A stretch of DNA of 64,000 bases from Symbiodinium natans (GCA_905221605.1 CAJNDS010002634.1:1091546-1155545), one strand, 5' to 3'. Numbered from the stretch's first letter, positions 31,057 through 42,238 are shown. Numbers and translations are program-made. The notes: generated from the letters alone by a model not told the origin.

Positions 31057-33228
31057 GACAAGTTTCAGAACCTGCAGCTGCGCAGCTTGCTTGACGACCC
31101 CGAGTCCAAGCCGCACGACGCCTGGGAATCTTGGGCTGTGTTTCGATATCGACGGCTATAAATCCTGAACCCTAGGGTTTAGGGTTTAGGGTTTAGGGCT
31201 TTAGGGAATCCCTAAGCCATAAACCCTAACCCTTCAATGCAGGCCTGGGAATAGTAAAGCTTAGCAATCTTGATTCCTTGGTTGTTGGCGATGTAAGAGA
31301 CTGTAGGTACCGCGAATATGCCCCAAAATCATACTATAGCGTTCAACTCAGACATAGGATTTCCCGGAATCCTAAACCCTAAACCCCAAGCCCTAAGCCC
31401 TAAATTGAAAGTTTCGGGTTGAGGAGAGGTTGAGCGCGTGTTGCAGCCTGAGGCTCAGATGCTGGACAGCGGGCTTTGCCAAGGCTTCGCCGACGTGCTG
31501 ACCTCAGAAGACGTAAAACCCCAAACGCTAAACCCTAAACCCTAAACCCTAAACCCTCAACCCTCAACCCTAAACCCTAAACCCTAAACCCTAAACCCTA
31601 AACCCTAAACCCTAAACCCTAAACCCTAAACCCTAAACCCTAAACCCTAAACCCTAAACCCTAAACCCTAACCCAAGCCCTCCTTTTGCATTTTTTATTC
31701 CGTGGGGACGAATCGTGAAGCCTGAAAGGGTGTATGGTTCATATTGCCTCAATAGGGATAATAGTAGTATAGGGTATATGACCCTCAAAAGTTCCTTTGG
31801 TCCCCAAGGTTACATTCTCCGCGACGCCTCTGCGCAAACAACAATGTGCAGCTCAGGTGCGGATCCAGATGTCCCTGCCATCGAGCGCAGAAGCTGAGGA
31901 GCTTCTGCTGTGATCTGTGCTGCACCATCAGTGCTTGGGGGCAAGGGTTTAGGGTTTACGCTTCAGGGTTTAGGGTATGGAGGTCTTGGCAAGTTGCTGC
32001 CGAACGTTTAGGGCGCCGAGATTCGAAGATGAGCATCAAGTCTGGTTTTGATTACTATAATAAGGGGTCGGAAGAATTATGAAGAATAATATTCCCCTAA
32101 TTATGGTCCCTCTGCAATTTACTAGAAGAACCCCTCACAATCCTTTTCTACTATTTCAGGCACCTGCAGTAGATGTGGGAGGTTTTTTTGGGGGCTGCTT
32201 GCTTCCCTTCATTGGGAACAAAGTAGGGTCCGCAACAAGAAACACGAGCGGGATAGATGCGGTGTGGCTCGCAAAAAGAAGGAGATGGCAATGCGGACCT
32301 TCGTCATACAGAATGAATCATCGCCCGTGACCGCGAAATTTCAGCAGTGATCGATGCGTTGAAATGCCTGGAATTGGGGGTTCGAAGCCAGAAAGATCCG
32401 CTTCTACTACGAACCATGTCAGCCCCCAATGGTAGGCAAGCGCTACTTGAAGGTGACTTATAGCTACCCATGAACCTCCACGTAGAAGTCTAAGGCATGG
32501 CGTCGAGCGCCTGGCAGAAGCGTTGCCAGCCAGCAAGAGTGGCACCGCCTATGCGGCCTTCTACAAGAGCGGCTTGGGCACACAGACCTTGGGGACCAAA
32601 TGAACCCAAAAAATGGGGATCGTATACCCTATACTCTATGAAGGTTTATGAACCATAAACCCTTTTAGGATTCATGTGGTCCTCAATGGAGATGTGAGCT
32701 TAAGCTTTGAGTCGATATTTCGGGCCTTCAGAGCTTTGCAGGTAAAATGTCCTGGTAGAATAAGGGTCGAGAACATCTTGCACAGTTCATCCTGATTGCA
32801 CTGCAGTTCGCAAGCGACACGCGCAAGGCGGATGTTTGCAAGGGTCTTGCGGCAAGCGCGAATCACATGAACCTTTTGGCATACAGATACGTGTTGCAAG
32901 ATTGGCATGTCAGGGTTCAAAGAGACCAAGTCCCTTGGGGACCAAATGAACCCTAACATTGGGCCTCGTGCCCTGTACGACTACAGTCCCTATGAAGGTA
33001 ATTTTAGGTATATGTGCCATAAGCCCTTTTAGGGTTCATAGTTGCTCCTCAGAGAAACCCTTAACCCTGAACCCTTCACCCTAAACCCTAAACCCTAAAC
33101 CCTAAACCCTAAACCCTAAACCCTAAACCCTAAACCCTAAACCCTAAACCCTAAACCTCAAGGTCCTTTGAGTCCTTTGTTCCAAGGCTTCGGCTGGGAA
33201 AGCCCCGCCGAGTACTTCACAGCAATGG
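31057..33228 (+). CDS. five-exon chain, unknown protein
   Basis: Exons 31057-31137, 31429-31512, 31857-31909, 32495-32577 and 33187-33228 join in matching phases (0, 0, 2, 1). All acceptors are AG|G. Donors are GTGTTT, GTAAAA, GTGATC, GC and GTGAGC. The frame reads DKFQNLQLRSLLDDPESKPH, DAWESWA, VERVLQPEAQMLDSGLCQGF, ADVLTSED, VRIQMSLPSSAEAEELL, HGVERLAEALPASKSGTAYA, AFYKSGL and GFGWESPAEYFTAMG. The helical, alanine-rich composition and the exact phase agreement support a real gene. The fourth intron holds two family B elements and a CCCTAAA array. No family recognised. Confidence 0.55.
31514..31672 (-). repeat. CCCTAAA array, about 22 units
   Basis: Nearly perfect CCCTAAA units starting two bases after the GT of the donor at 31513. 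Confidence 0.95.
31712..31811. repeat. element family B, copy (inverted)
   Basis: Contains GGTGTATGGTTCATATTGCC, AATAGGGATAATAGTAGTAT, AGGGTATATGACCCT and CCTTTGGTCCCCAAGG. Confidence 0.8.
32585..32688. repeat. element family B, copy
   Basis: CCTTGGGGACCAAATGAACC at the left end, TTTATGAACCATAAACCC inside, and GGATTCATGTGGTCCTCAA at the right end. Confidence 0.9.
32934..33052. repeat. element family B, copy
   Basis: CCTTGGGGACCAAATGAACC at the left end, ATGTGCCATAAGCCCTTTTA and GGGTTCATAGTTGCTCC at the right. Confidence 0.9.
33065..33157 (-). repeat. CCCTAAA array before an exon
   Basis: About 13 units; the exon at 33187 follows 30 bases later. Confidence 0.95.
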
Positions 33229-33251
33229 GTGAGCAGCAGGCTCCTCGGCAT

Positions 33252-33330
33252 GGTTTAGGGTTTAGGGTTTAGGGTTTAGGGTTTAGGGTTTAGGGTTTAG
33301 GGTTTAGGGTTTAGGGTTTAGGGTTTAGGG
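33252..33330 (+). repeat. TTTAGGG array after an exon
   Basis: About 11 perfect units starting 24 bases after the GTGAGC donor at 33229. With 33065-33157 it forms a near-perfect inverted pair around one 42-base exon. Confidence 0.95.
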
Positions 33331-33389
33331 TGAATCATACGTCCATGCCAGCTCGGTAGGCCCTTGGGACATTTCAGATTTTTCCCTCA

Positions 33390-33462
33390 TGTTTTAAGAG
33401 GATCATATTCAGGAATATCAGGAATATTTTTCAGAGGGTGTTAAGGGCCATCCTAGCTAGGT
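33390..33462. repeat. family I repeat, copy
   Basis: TTTTAAGAGGATCATATTCA, GGAATAT and TTAAGGGCCATCCTAG; also at 37492-37556 and 51715-51775. Confidence 0.8.
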
Positions 33463-33556
33463 ATTTGTTGGATGAGCTGTAGTAGGTGGCATGAGCAGCT
33501 GGCACAAAATATGTCACCATTGCTTTGTTGCGTTTTCCTCAGCGCCTCGCCTTCAG

Positions 33557-33757
33557 GTGATGCTGGTAGACGTTGACCACAACGACTCTGATGACCGGCT
33601 GGCCATTGTGCTGCTTGCGTGCCAGGCATGTTCACGGCGTCGTACCACCCCACCCTGCAGGCTTTACACGCAACATAAGCTCCTTAATGCTGCGCCCCCA
33701 AGCCCTAGTGATCCAGAGCCGAGAAAACTGCGACACATTTTCGAAATGGTTTTCCTG
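33557..33757 (+). CDS. candidate exons, unknown protein
   Basis: TTCAG|G acceptor at 33556; the frame reads VMLVDVDHNDSDDRLAIVLL, then ACQ. A second frame downstream (from about 33661) reads GFTRNISSLMLRPQALVIQS, then RENCDTFSKWFS to a stop. The join between them is not resolved. The VDVD segment followed by an NISS/SRE segment is loosely reminiscent of methyltransferase cores, but I would not assign it. Confidence 0.4.
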
Positions 33758-34129
33758 AAGCCCTGTGGTGAATCATCCTGTGACGCGTGCATGTGCATAA
33801 TGGCATGGCAGTTGGAGGCAGGGGCTGAACATGCTTTTCCTTGCCCACTCCCCTGCTTCCTCCTTGGTCGCGTGATCAAACTACGCAAGGATCTTCTCCC
33901 ATTCGTTGCACCTAGTAGGTTGAAGGGTTTAGGGTGTATAGGGCCCAAGGCCTATAGTCCTAAGCCCAGCCCACGACATCCCCAAGAGGTGGCCAGTGCC
34001 AACGCAGAGAGACGGCTCTCCACGCCGGATGCTGCTTGCAAAGTCTACTTGGACTGCAGGCCTTGGCAAGTAGGGAGCCGGAAGTGGCTCGGGTTTAGCG
34101 TGTGGGGTTGCGGGGTTTAAGTTTCTGTT

Positions 34130-34290
34130 TTTTTTTGGGGAGGGAGGGGGGAGGGGGCGGGGGGGGGTGGGGAGGGAGGGGGGGGGGCAGGGGGGGGGGA
34201 GGGGGGGGGGGGGGTGGGGGGGGGGGGGGGGGGTGGGGGGGGGGGGGGGAGGGGGGGGAGGGGGGGGGTGGGGAGGGGGGGGGGGTATTC
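34130..34290. repeat. poly-G / GGGA tract
   Basis: About 160 bases of almost pure G with scattered A, T and C. The glycine frame across it is not a gene. Confidence 0.95.
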
Positions 34291-34364
34291 AGGCTAAGAC
34301 TGAGGTGATATCGCGAGATAGTTCGGGTGTATCATGAGCCATCTGAACAGGAACTGGCTTGCAG

Positions 34365-34430
34365 ACTTTTGCTGTGTTATTTTTGCTTGTGGAAGTGTTT
34401 TTGGCTGACATTCACTGGCGTGGAACACCT
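34365..34430 (+). CDS. candidate exon, hydrophobic
   Basis: GCAG acceptor and a GTAAGA donor at 34431. The frame reads TFAVLFLLVEVFLADIHWRG, then TP, a possible membrane segment. A second frame starting at an AG|G is also open. Confidence 0.4.
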
Positions 34431-34864
34431 GTAAGAGTCATTCAGGCATACAACAAACTCCTTGATCAGTCTAAAAGGCTTAAAAGCATCTTGCTGCTCT
34501 TCGGGAATAAGTTTTTGTTTCCTCGGTGGCGACACCAGATGTGCTGTTTTATGACGAGGCAGGCCCTTAAGGGCTCTTGTACATATATAGAGATGTATAG
34601 ATATATATATATATATATCTTTGTTTTCTGTATTTTTCGTTATTGGGTTCAAGAGGATCTTCTTTGGCAGTCTGTTTCAGAGGGTTTGAACTGCCAACCT
34701 ACACGGGGGTCCTGGCTTCGCTTGGGCTGCTATTATCTGATTTTGTCAAATGTTGACTCTTCGGGGAATTTGGGGTTGTCAAAAGTAGGGGTTCCTTCTG
34801 GAGGGGGTGGGGTTCTTTATTCTTCTACACTTGGGGGTCAAAAATGGGCCACTCTGTCTCTTAG

Positions 34865-35093
34865 TCTTAAGCTTCTTGGTCCATGCACTCGGAGAGCTTT
34901 GGAGGACATACGAGCATTCCGGCCTGACGTTTCTTGGGGCTGCAATGGCAAGAGCTTTGCTGCAAGTTCTTGCAGTAATACCCTCAAACTGCGCTTTATT
35001 GGTAAAAATCCCCCCCCCCCCCCCCCACCAAGCCAAGGCTCTGGCGCACTGTGCAGCTTGCAGCCCGAATCTCGGCCATGACGGCTCCGCATG
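34865..35093 (+). CDS. candidate exon(s), unknown, with poly-proline
   Basis: The frame reads LVHALGELWRTYEHSGLTFL, GAAMARALLQVLAVIPSNCA and LLVK, then a poly-C coded proline run and ALAHCAACSPNLGHDGSAW, ending at a GTGTGG. A GTAAAA donor before the poly-C and a CCAAG|G acceptor after it keep phase, but the intron would be only about 36 bases, so a continuous exon is as likely. No domain recognised. Confidence 0.4.
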
Positions 35094-35427
35094 GTGTGGA
35101 AGTCACGTCCCTCGCCTCCAGCAGTTTTCGTGGGGATTGTTCTAAATCAGAATTCGCCGATTTTTGTGCCCCTAGCATGAAAAGTACCTCAAACCCTCAA
35201 ACCTGTAGATTCTCAAGCCGGCTATCCCCTCAAGTTAAGTTCCGGCGAAACCCAAGCGAAAAGACATTCCCCATAGCCAAGATCAAGCACACTCTCCGAC
35301 TTCCTTTGTCATTCACACTCTCACGCCAGGCTAGGCAATCAAAAAACCCATCAACCTAGTAAAAGGCCCGATTTGAGGGATTTATTTCCTGGGGTTCTGC
35401 GACCCAATGGCCCATCCCGGTGCACAG

Positions 35428-38400
35428 ATACTACCGCGAGTGCAGGCCCGTCATTAGCAACCCCAGCGCGGGGTTGGAGCTGATCGCGGCATACCTGAAG
35501 GCTTGAGGGCACGTCTGGAGCGTATACTGTGCTCTTGGTAAGGAACTTGAACTAAGTTGATTCTCATACCAGGGATATACAGCATGTAAGATCGTGCCCT
35601 TCGTACTGTAACTTTTTCTAAGTTCCTTCACAAGAGCCTACTATCGGCGAGTGGTGCTTGGGTATGGCCTTTGAGCATAACATACTGTTGCTATGATGTG
35701 CGATGAGATTATTGGGGACCAAAACATGGGGGTCATATACCGTGCACTACTATCATCCCCACTAAGGTATATGAACCGCACACCCTTTTTGGGCTCATAG
35801 TTGGTCCAACGATCAGGGTAGCGTTGGCCACGTACAAGTGCTCCTGAAAGGTTCTGTTGTCTTGAAGGGGTCAAGGCAGCCATTGCCCGCGATAAAATCG
35901 CACGAATCATTCAGGCTTTCGTATTTTGAGGAAACCGACAGTAATCTTCAGACAGTTGGAACATGTTTTAACGATGATTAGAGTTGGGATTCCCTTTAGT
36001 ATACCTTTTGGGGCAAGGGGATAAGGATGTTCCCAACTTTTTGGAGTTTACTGTAGCGGGTGAGCCATCCTTACCCCTAAGCCCTTCTAAACCCTAAACC
36101 CTAAACCCTAAGCCCTAATCCCTAAACCCTAAGCCCTAAACCCTAAGCCCTAAGCCCTAAGCCCTAAACCATAAACCCTAAACCCCAAACCCATGCCCAA
36201 TCTTGTGTTTCTCTAAATCCCAGGCCTCAAACCACAGCACGGGTGCCCTCGAGCGTCACTACACAGTTGCCCTAAACCCGAAACCCGCTAGTCCCCTCCT
36301 CATCCTAAGCTTTTACGGTTTCGGATTTTCTGGTTTAGGGTTGAGGGCTTCACATTGTGACAAGTTTTCCTCCGCAGTTCACGCCGCAGTGACGGGGCTA
36401 GGCGGGTGGCGCAAGAATGCCCTGAACCCCCCTTGTTTCTCGGAGACCTTCAAGAAGAGCCTCAGACATGTGAAGCCATGAATGAACCCCAATTGAGACC
36501 AGGGTTCACATGGCTTGTAGGCTGCCCTGCTAAGTTCTTAGCCAACCAGCTACATGTTGCTGGCTTTCTTGTGTGTTGTGTGAGTTTTCTGGGCTTCTGG
36601 ATTCCTGTACCTGTTCTAGGTTTTTGAGGTTTCATGTGGTTGGTATCGGGTCGTTACTGTGTGGGTTTTAAGGTTTAGGGTTTAAGGTTTTTACTAGGCT
36701 TGTACGGGGGTTTCTAGGGCTTTGCAGCGATGGCTTTGGGAAGAGGTCGGGAGCTACTTCGATGCGCTGAATTCCACGGCCGCGGGCGCTGGTGAAGCGC
36801 TCCGCTGCGCCGCACAGGCGTTGAGGGTTTAGGGTTTCGGGTTTGGGTTTTGGGGCTTGCATTTTGGTTTGGGTTTCGCGAGGGTTTTTGTTTTGCAGTG
36901 AGGCGCCAGGGCTTTACAGGCTTTTAAGGTTTGTAATCGGGCTTTGAATTTACAGGGTTTCAGATGGCTGTTTGGAAGGGCTTTTGGGGTTTTAGGGCTT
37001 GAGCGAGTTTACGGTTTAGGTTTCAGTCCCGCCGGGTGTACGAGAAAGTATCCACAACCACACAGACGGCCTCCGAGAGAAAGTTGCGTGAGAACAATCC
37101 CACATCGTCCCTGCAGCATCCCTTCTTGTCGATACCTTGTGCCTACACCCTAAGCCCTAAACCCTAAGCCCTAAACCCTCCATACAAACATCAGGCCATC
37201 CAGGCTGTTCCGTTTCAAGCGCCTTGATGCTCCCAACAGCCAGAATCATTGCATCGAAAGTGTGGGGGGGGGTCCGACAACCGAAAGCCCCCAACACCCC
37301 CCACTCCCATGACACCAAATCCAGAAACATCCCGACACCTTCCAGCCGACTATGACCACCTCAGAAGCCCCAGGTACTCTGAGACGCAAGAACGTTCGCG
37401 TTCGGGTTCTAAACTTCGCACCCGAAACCCTAAACCACAAACCCTAAACCCAAAGCCCTTGCTTTGGAACATTTATGTACTTTTCGTTTGTTGGGTTTAA
37501 GAAGATCATGTTTAGGAATATTTGAAGGGACAGCCTTGTCAAGGGCCGAGACTAAGGGGCCATGGAACAACCCGTAGAACCAGTCCCTGAACCCTAAACC
37601 CTAAACCCTAAACCCTAAACCCTAAACCCTGAACCCTAAACCCCTACTCTTTTTTTGGGCCCAGACTATGGGGCCATGTAACGACCCTCAGAATCGAGCC
37701 CCCGGAAGCTCGGACAGGATCTCCGGGGCCTGAGCACGGCAGCCGGTCGCCCGGTGACTTTCTCGGCGCATAGAAGAGCTTTGAGCGCGTTGAGGGTTTA
37801 GGGTTTGGGGTTTAGGGTTTAGGGTTTAGGTTTAGGGTTTGGGGTTTAGGGTTTTCACCAGGCCTGGACTCAACAGGAAAATTTGACTTGTTGGGTACGC
37901 AGGGTTGGCAGGCTTGTCCGACATGAACGTTGGAAAGCCCTACACCCTAAACCCTAAACCCTTTGCTCCCGCGCAAACACTTGTCTGTGGCCTCCTGAGG
38001 GCTTGTGTTTCGTTTTATTGACACAAAGCTTGGGATGCTCGCTCTTATACGAGCAGTCCTTAATAGGGAGCATGGCCCGCCCGAATAGAATCCCTGTTAA
38101 GGACGGTTAGTATAAGCGGGGAACATCCCAACACGCCAGGTTTGCACCATGAGATTTTGCTTCCTTGCCCCGATTCTTTGGAGAACAGGTGAGCGTTTGG
38201 ATCCTGAGCGGCCTGTCCCTTGGGTGGCACAGGCTTGCAGGTCCTTCTGAGAGCGTTTTCGGGCTTTGGGAGTTAAGACCTTCTTGGGCTGAACCCTAAA
38301 CGCTAAACCCTAAACCCTAAACCCATAAGCACATGACTCGGATCGGAATTAGTGGGTTGGACCCGTCCTACCGGGCACCGGTGCATGATGTTTGTCCTGG

Positions 38401-40836
38401 TGCACCGTGGCCTTGTCGGGTCCTGGAGATCTTCGCATAGTACAAAACCCTCATAACCCTAAACCCGAAACCCAAAACCCAAAACTAGGACCCGGAGTAG
38501 GCCCTTTATTTCCTTTTTGGGGGTTGGGGGTTCCCTTATAACCCCCTTAAAACCAACAAAGGCTACCCTTTCATTTCTAGGTTACTCCTGGGTCTAGACA
38601 AGGGCCACCACCCAGTTCTGGTGTAGCGTCGAAGAAGGGTCGTGACTTGAGTTCCCTGCACTCTGTCTTCCCGCATTCCTGAATCCTACGCTGGTAGATC
38701 CCACAGAACTGGGTCATGGTTGAAAAACAGTTTACATGTTTATGAATACTTAAGCCCTATAAGGAACAAGAGTGATCATGCATTATTAGTACCCAACAAT
38801 GGTGCAGACAACCGCCCAGAGAAGGTGCAGTGCACAAGTTGATGATTTCGACTATGCCCAGAAGAAGCTTGGGATCCTTTTCACCTTCATCGAGCTGCTT
38901 GGGTTGTAGGCATGAAGCCGAGGGGTGTATGAAGGTTTGTAAGGTTTAGGGAGGGTCTAGGGTCTAGGAGGGTCTAGGGTTTAGGGTTTAGGGTTTAGGG
39001 TTTAGGGGTGGAGCTTGAGGGTTGAGGGGTGGAGCTTGAGGGTTGAGGGGTTGTGGGTTGCACATTCACGAGGCGTCATCGGTTCGGGCGTCCCCATGCA
39101 TGTGTCCTGGGCAGGCATCGGAACCTTGACACTAGGATAAGGAGAACCTTTGCCGGTGCGACCTTGTTTCGTGCAGGATGCGTTTTGTGAAATTCGATCT
39201 TGAACCATCAAGTCTGCACAGATTTGGGGGCCATGAAGCCGTTGCACATCGAACCGAGACCAGCTGCTCTAACAGCACGAGTTTTTTGAAACCAAGACGT
39301 GCGCGGAAATGTTGCCTTCAGAGGTTCTTGGGCAGGATGCCCCTTGCACACCCGAATCATACCCTAAACCCAAAACCCGCCCAAACCCTAAACCCTAAAC
39401 CCTAAACCCTAAACCCTAAACCCTAAACCCTAAACCCTAAACCCTAAACCCTAAACCCTAAACCCTAAACCCTAAACCCTAAACCCTAAGCCCTAAGCCC
39501 TAAGCCCTAAGCCCTGAGCCCTGAGCCCTGAGCCCTGAGCCCTGAGCCCTAAGCCCTAAGCCCTGAGCCCTGAGCCCTGAGCCCTAAGCCCTAAGCCCTA
39601 AGCCCTAAGCCCTAAGCCCTAAACCCTAAACCCTAAACCCCAAGCCCCAAGCCCGAAGCCCTAAGCCCTAAGCCCTAAGCCCTAAGCCCTGCCCGAATCA
39701 TACCTCGGATGAACCTTCCATTGAGGCAGGCGCAGCCTGCCTGGCAGAGTGCCAAGCTGCCAGACGAAGCTCGCCATTACTTTCTTAGTGGATGTGGAGA
39801 TGTGGTTTAGGGTTTAGGGTTCAGGGTTTGAGGGTTTAGGGTTTAGGGTTTAGGGTTTAGGGCACTATTTGTTTTTGGGGTAGGGTCCAGAATGAAGAGT
39901 TTAGGTTCTTACGGGGAACCTATAGCAGCGCAACGTGGTGCAGAGCAGCTTGCAGCAGGGCTGTTAGGCCATGCGCAATTGAGGTTTGCAGTTATGGTTG
40001 TCCCGCGCGATGTGACCACTGAGTGTCATTACTGGTGTGAGCAAGGCTGATGTCGAATTACCCCCCAAGAATGCAGCCTATAGCTATCAGACCTGATGGC
40101 ACACCAGTGTATCTGAGTACGCTTGGACCGCGTTATCTTCAGAGCGCGTTGGGGGCTGATCACCTAACTTGGCACCCCAAACTAGACAGAGGAACACACC
40201 TGAATGAACGATGGCAGTGACCATGAACCTCAACCTCTGAACCCTAAACCCTAAACCCTAACCCTAAACCCTAAACCCTAAACCCTAAACCCTAAACCGA
40301 AATGCCAAGGGGCGAACGCAGCCCCATGGAGACTCTGCCGAGGCAGCGTCGGAGATCCAACCACCCTCGGACTTTCCACCGGCCGCAGCGGGGCCCCGAG
40401 AAATGGAGCCAATGCAAGGTTTAGGGTTTAGGGTTTAGGGTTTAGGGTTTAGGGTTTAGGGTTTAGGGTTTAGGGTTTAGGGTTTAGGGTTTAGGGTTTA
40501 GGGTTTAGGGTTTATAACTTAGGGCTTAGGGTTTAGGGTTTAGGAGGGTGTAGGGTGTAGGGGTCTAGGGTTGAGGCTTGATAGCCGGGAGGGTCCACTT
40601 GGGGCCAACCTAGCAAAAAAACCCTAAACCCTTAACCCTAAACCCTAAACCCTAAATCCCTAAACCCTAAAACCCTAAAACCCTAAAACCCTAAAACCCT
40701 AAAACCCTAAACCCTAAAACCCTAAAACCCTAAAACCCTAAAACCCTAAACCCTAAAAACCTTAAACAAAGACAACCTGCCCATCTCGGGAACCGTTCTG
40801 GGCGTGGCTTTTGGCTGTACGACGCTGCGACCCTAG
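35428..40836 (+). CDS. five-exon chain reaching a stop, unknown protein
   Basis: Exons 35428-35500, 37709-37753, 39730-39804, 40310-40418 and 40772-40836 join in matching phases (0, 0, 0, 1) and end at a TAG. Donors are GC, GTGACT, GTTTAG and GTTTAG. The frame reads YYRECRPVISNPSAGLELIA, AYLK, LGQDLRGLSTAAGRP, AQPAWQSAKLPDEARHYFLS, GCGDV, GRTQPHGDSAEAASEIQPPS, DFPPAAAGPREMEPMQ and DNLPISGTVLGVAFGCTTLR. Last two exons have alternative open frames, so the C-terminus is less sure. The introns are dominated by TTTAGGG at the 5' side and CCCTAAA at the 3' side. Probably the 3' part of the gene whose earlier exons lie at 31-34 kb, but that link is not shown. Confidence 0.5.
35712..35814. repeat. 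element family B, copy
   Basis: ATTGGGGACCAAAACATGGG, ATCATCCCCACTAAGGTATA, TGAACCGCACACCC and TTGGTCCAACG. Confidence 0.85.
36038..37708. other. repeat-rich intron sequence
   Basis: Element A remnant (35983-36037), CCCTAAA/CCCTAAG arrays (36083-36195, 37147-37180, 37590-37652) and family I (37492-37556). Possible small exons exist (for example near 36390-36480), but I could not support them by phase. Confidence 0.4.
38030..38131. repeat. palindromic element family A, copy
   Basis: TTGGGATGCTCGCTCTTATA at the left and TATAAGCGGGGAACATCCCA at the right are inverted copies; GCAGTCCTTAATAGGGA and TCCCTGTTAAGGACGG pair inside. Confidence 0.95.
39351..39704 (-). repeat. 330-base mosaic CCCTAAA array between 13-base direct repeats
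   Basis: The 13-mer CCCGAATCATACC occurs at 39351-39363 and again at 39692-39704. Between them, blocks of CCCTAAA, CCCTAAG, CCCTGAG, CCCTAAG, CCCTGAG, CCCTAAG and CCCTAAA follow one another, each block several units long, with single CCCCAAG and CCCGAAG units. Confidence 0.95.
40231..40298 (-). repeat. CCCTAAA array before an exon
   Basis: About 9 units; exon 40310-40418 follows. Confidence 0.95.
40419..40564 (+). repeat. TTTAGGG array starting at a donor
   Basis: The GT of the donor at 40419 is the first GT of 13 or more perfect TTTAGGG units, followed by degenerate units. Confidence 0.95.
40619..40768 (-). repeat. CCCTAAA array converting to CCCTAAAA octamers
   Basis: CCCTAAA units give way to about 12 units with an extra A (CCCTAAAA). 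Ends four bases before the AG acceptor at 40770. Confidence 0.95.
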
Positions 40837-40866
40837 AAGACGACGTTGGCGGTTTAGGGTGTAGGG

Positions 40867-40967
40867 TTGGGATGCTCTCCCTTCTACGAACAGTCCTTAG
40901 TTGGGATTATGGTACCCCCTATCATGATCCCTACTAAGGACTGTTAGTACAGGGGGGAACATCCCAA
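40867..40967. repeat. palindromic element family A, copy
   Basis: TTGGGATGCTCTCCCTTCTA and GGGGGGAACATCCCAAG ends are inverted copies; CAGTCCTTAGTTGGGAT and TCCCTACTAAGGACTG pair inside. Confidence 0.95.
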
Positions 40968-40978
40968 GTTTGGGGTTT

Positions 40979-41250
40979 CCTAAACCCTAAACCCTAAACC
41001 CTAAACCCTAAACCCTAAACCCTAAACCCTAAACCCTAAACCCTAAACCCTAAACCCTAAACCCCAACCCTCATCATTCAGTTTCCCTGAGCCCCTCCGG
41101 CGTTGGGGAGTAGGAAAACCTGAGCCCTCGACCAACAAAAGAGGTTGTCGGCCTGCAGCCCGTGGTGTTGAGTTTAGGGTTTAGGGCTTGGGGCTTGGGG
41201 TTTAGGGTTTAGGGTTTAGGGTTCGGGTTTAGGGTTTAGGGTTTAGGGTT
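40979..41250. repeat. CCCTAAA then TTTAGGG arrays facing each other
   Basis: CCCTAAA units at 40979-41066 and TTTAGGG units at 41172-41250 flank about 105 bases of unique sequence, the layout seen around exons elsewhere. I could not choose a frame in the unique part. Confidence 0.85.
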
Positions 41251-41533
41251 ACTAAGAGACCCTGTGGGGTTAGGAGCTGAAATGCTGTAGAGATTGGGGA
41301 TTCAGATTGAAATCCCCGAAGGCCAAAGCCTCAAACCTATAAGCCCGCAACCCCAATAGGCTTTTTTCCCCTGCCTCGAACCCGATCATGCCGATACCCT
41401 CCCAAAACGCGTACATTTGCCTTGCCCTCGATAAAGCCCCCAAACCCACCCTAAACCTGAAACCCTAAACCTTGAACCCTGAACCCTGAAACCTGAACCG
41501 TCTGACCCTAAGCTAAAACCCCTTTTGCCTCAG

Positions 41534-42238
41534 GGTGATGAGTCCGGGTTCGGCGTGGAGCCCTCCAACATCCGCTCCAGCGAGGTGATTGCGGGGGATC
41601 CGTCGTAGTTCTGTTTTTTGTTGTTTTCGGTTGGGATGGCTTGTACGGATTATCGCGTTTGCAGGGCGTGGGTTTGGGGAAGGGTGTGGGGTCTTTTTGG
41701 TTTAGGATCTGTGCGAGTCTTGTCCATCTTTCAGTGTGCTGGCGCCGACCTCAGTCCATGCTTCAAAAAAGGGTCACAGACCTGCTCATGTCCTTTGGGC
41801 TTGCTCCCGACAAATTATCGCGCGGAACCCAGATGCAAAAAGGGTTTTAGAATCTCAGGCTCGGGATGTTATAGGTTACTATATAGAGTTCTGAGGAACT
41901 GAAGAATCAATAGCGTCACCGGCACCATATATATATATATATCTTTTATGCGGTTAGATCTCAGAATGTGCAGGACTGCTCGGGTTGTCTAAGTTGTTGG
42001 AACCCTGAATGTTTTGCGTGATGCCATGGATTCGAGACGCAAGTCCGCATGTGACAGCCAAACCCTAAACCACAAAACCCTATACCATAAAACCCTAAAC
42101 CCTAAAGCCTTAGTTAAACCCTGAACCCTAAAACCCTAACGCATATGTATGCCCGGCGAGAGCAGGCATCCTACAGGGAGACGCTCCTGAACTACTTGCG
42201 CTTTCAGCGGACGATTTCGGGAACCTTGCTCGATGAGG
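41534..42238 (+). CDS. two-exon chain, unknown protein
   Basis: Exon 41534-41584 (CTCAG|G, GTGATT donor) reads GDESGFGVEPSNIRSSE. Exon 42166-42238 (AGCAG|G, GTTGAG donor) reads ASYRETLLNYLRFQRTISGT, then LLDE. Both are phase 0 at the join. CCCTAAA-type units precede each. A 94-codon ATG frame lies in the intron (41618-41902) but looks like a chance frame. Confidence 0.45.

Noticed and set aside
33491-34120. A single 209-codon gene
   Set aside because: Only parts look coding (33557-33617), the frame passes an AG|G acceptor and a frame change, and its end runs into telomere-like and poly-G sequence. Kept as separate exon candidates.
39362-39691. CRISPR-like array
   Set aside because: Seven-base units without spacers; it is a telomere-type tandem repeat.
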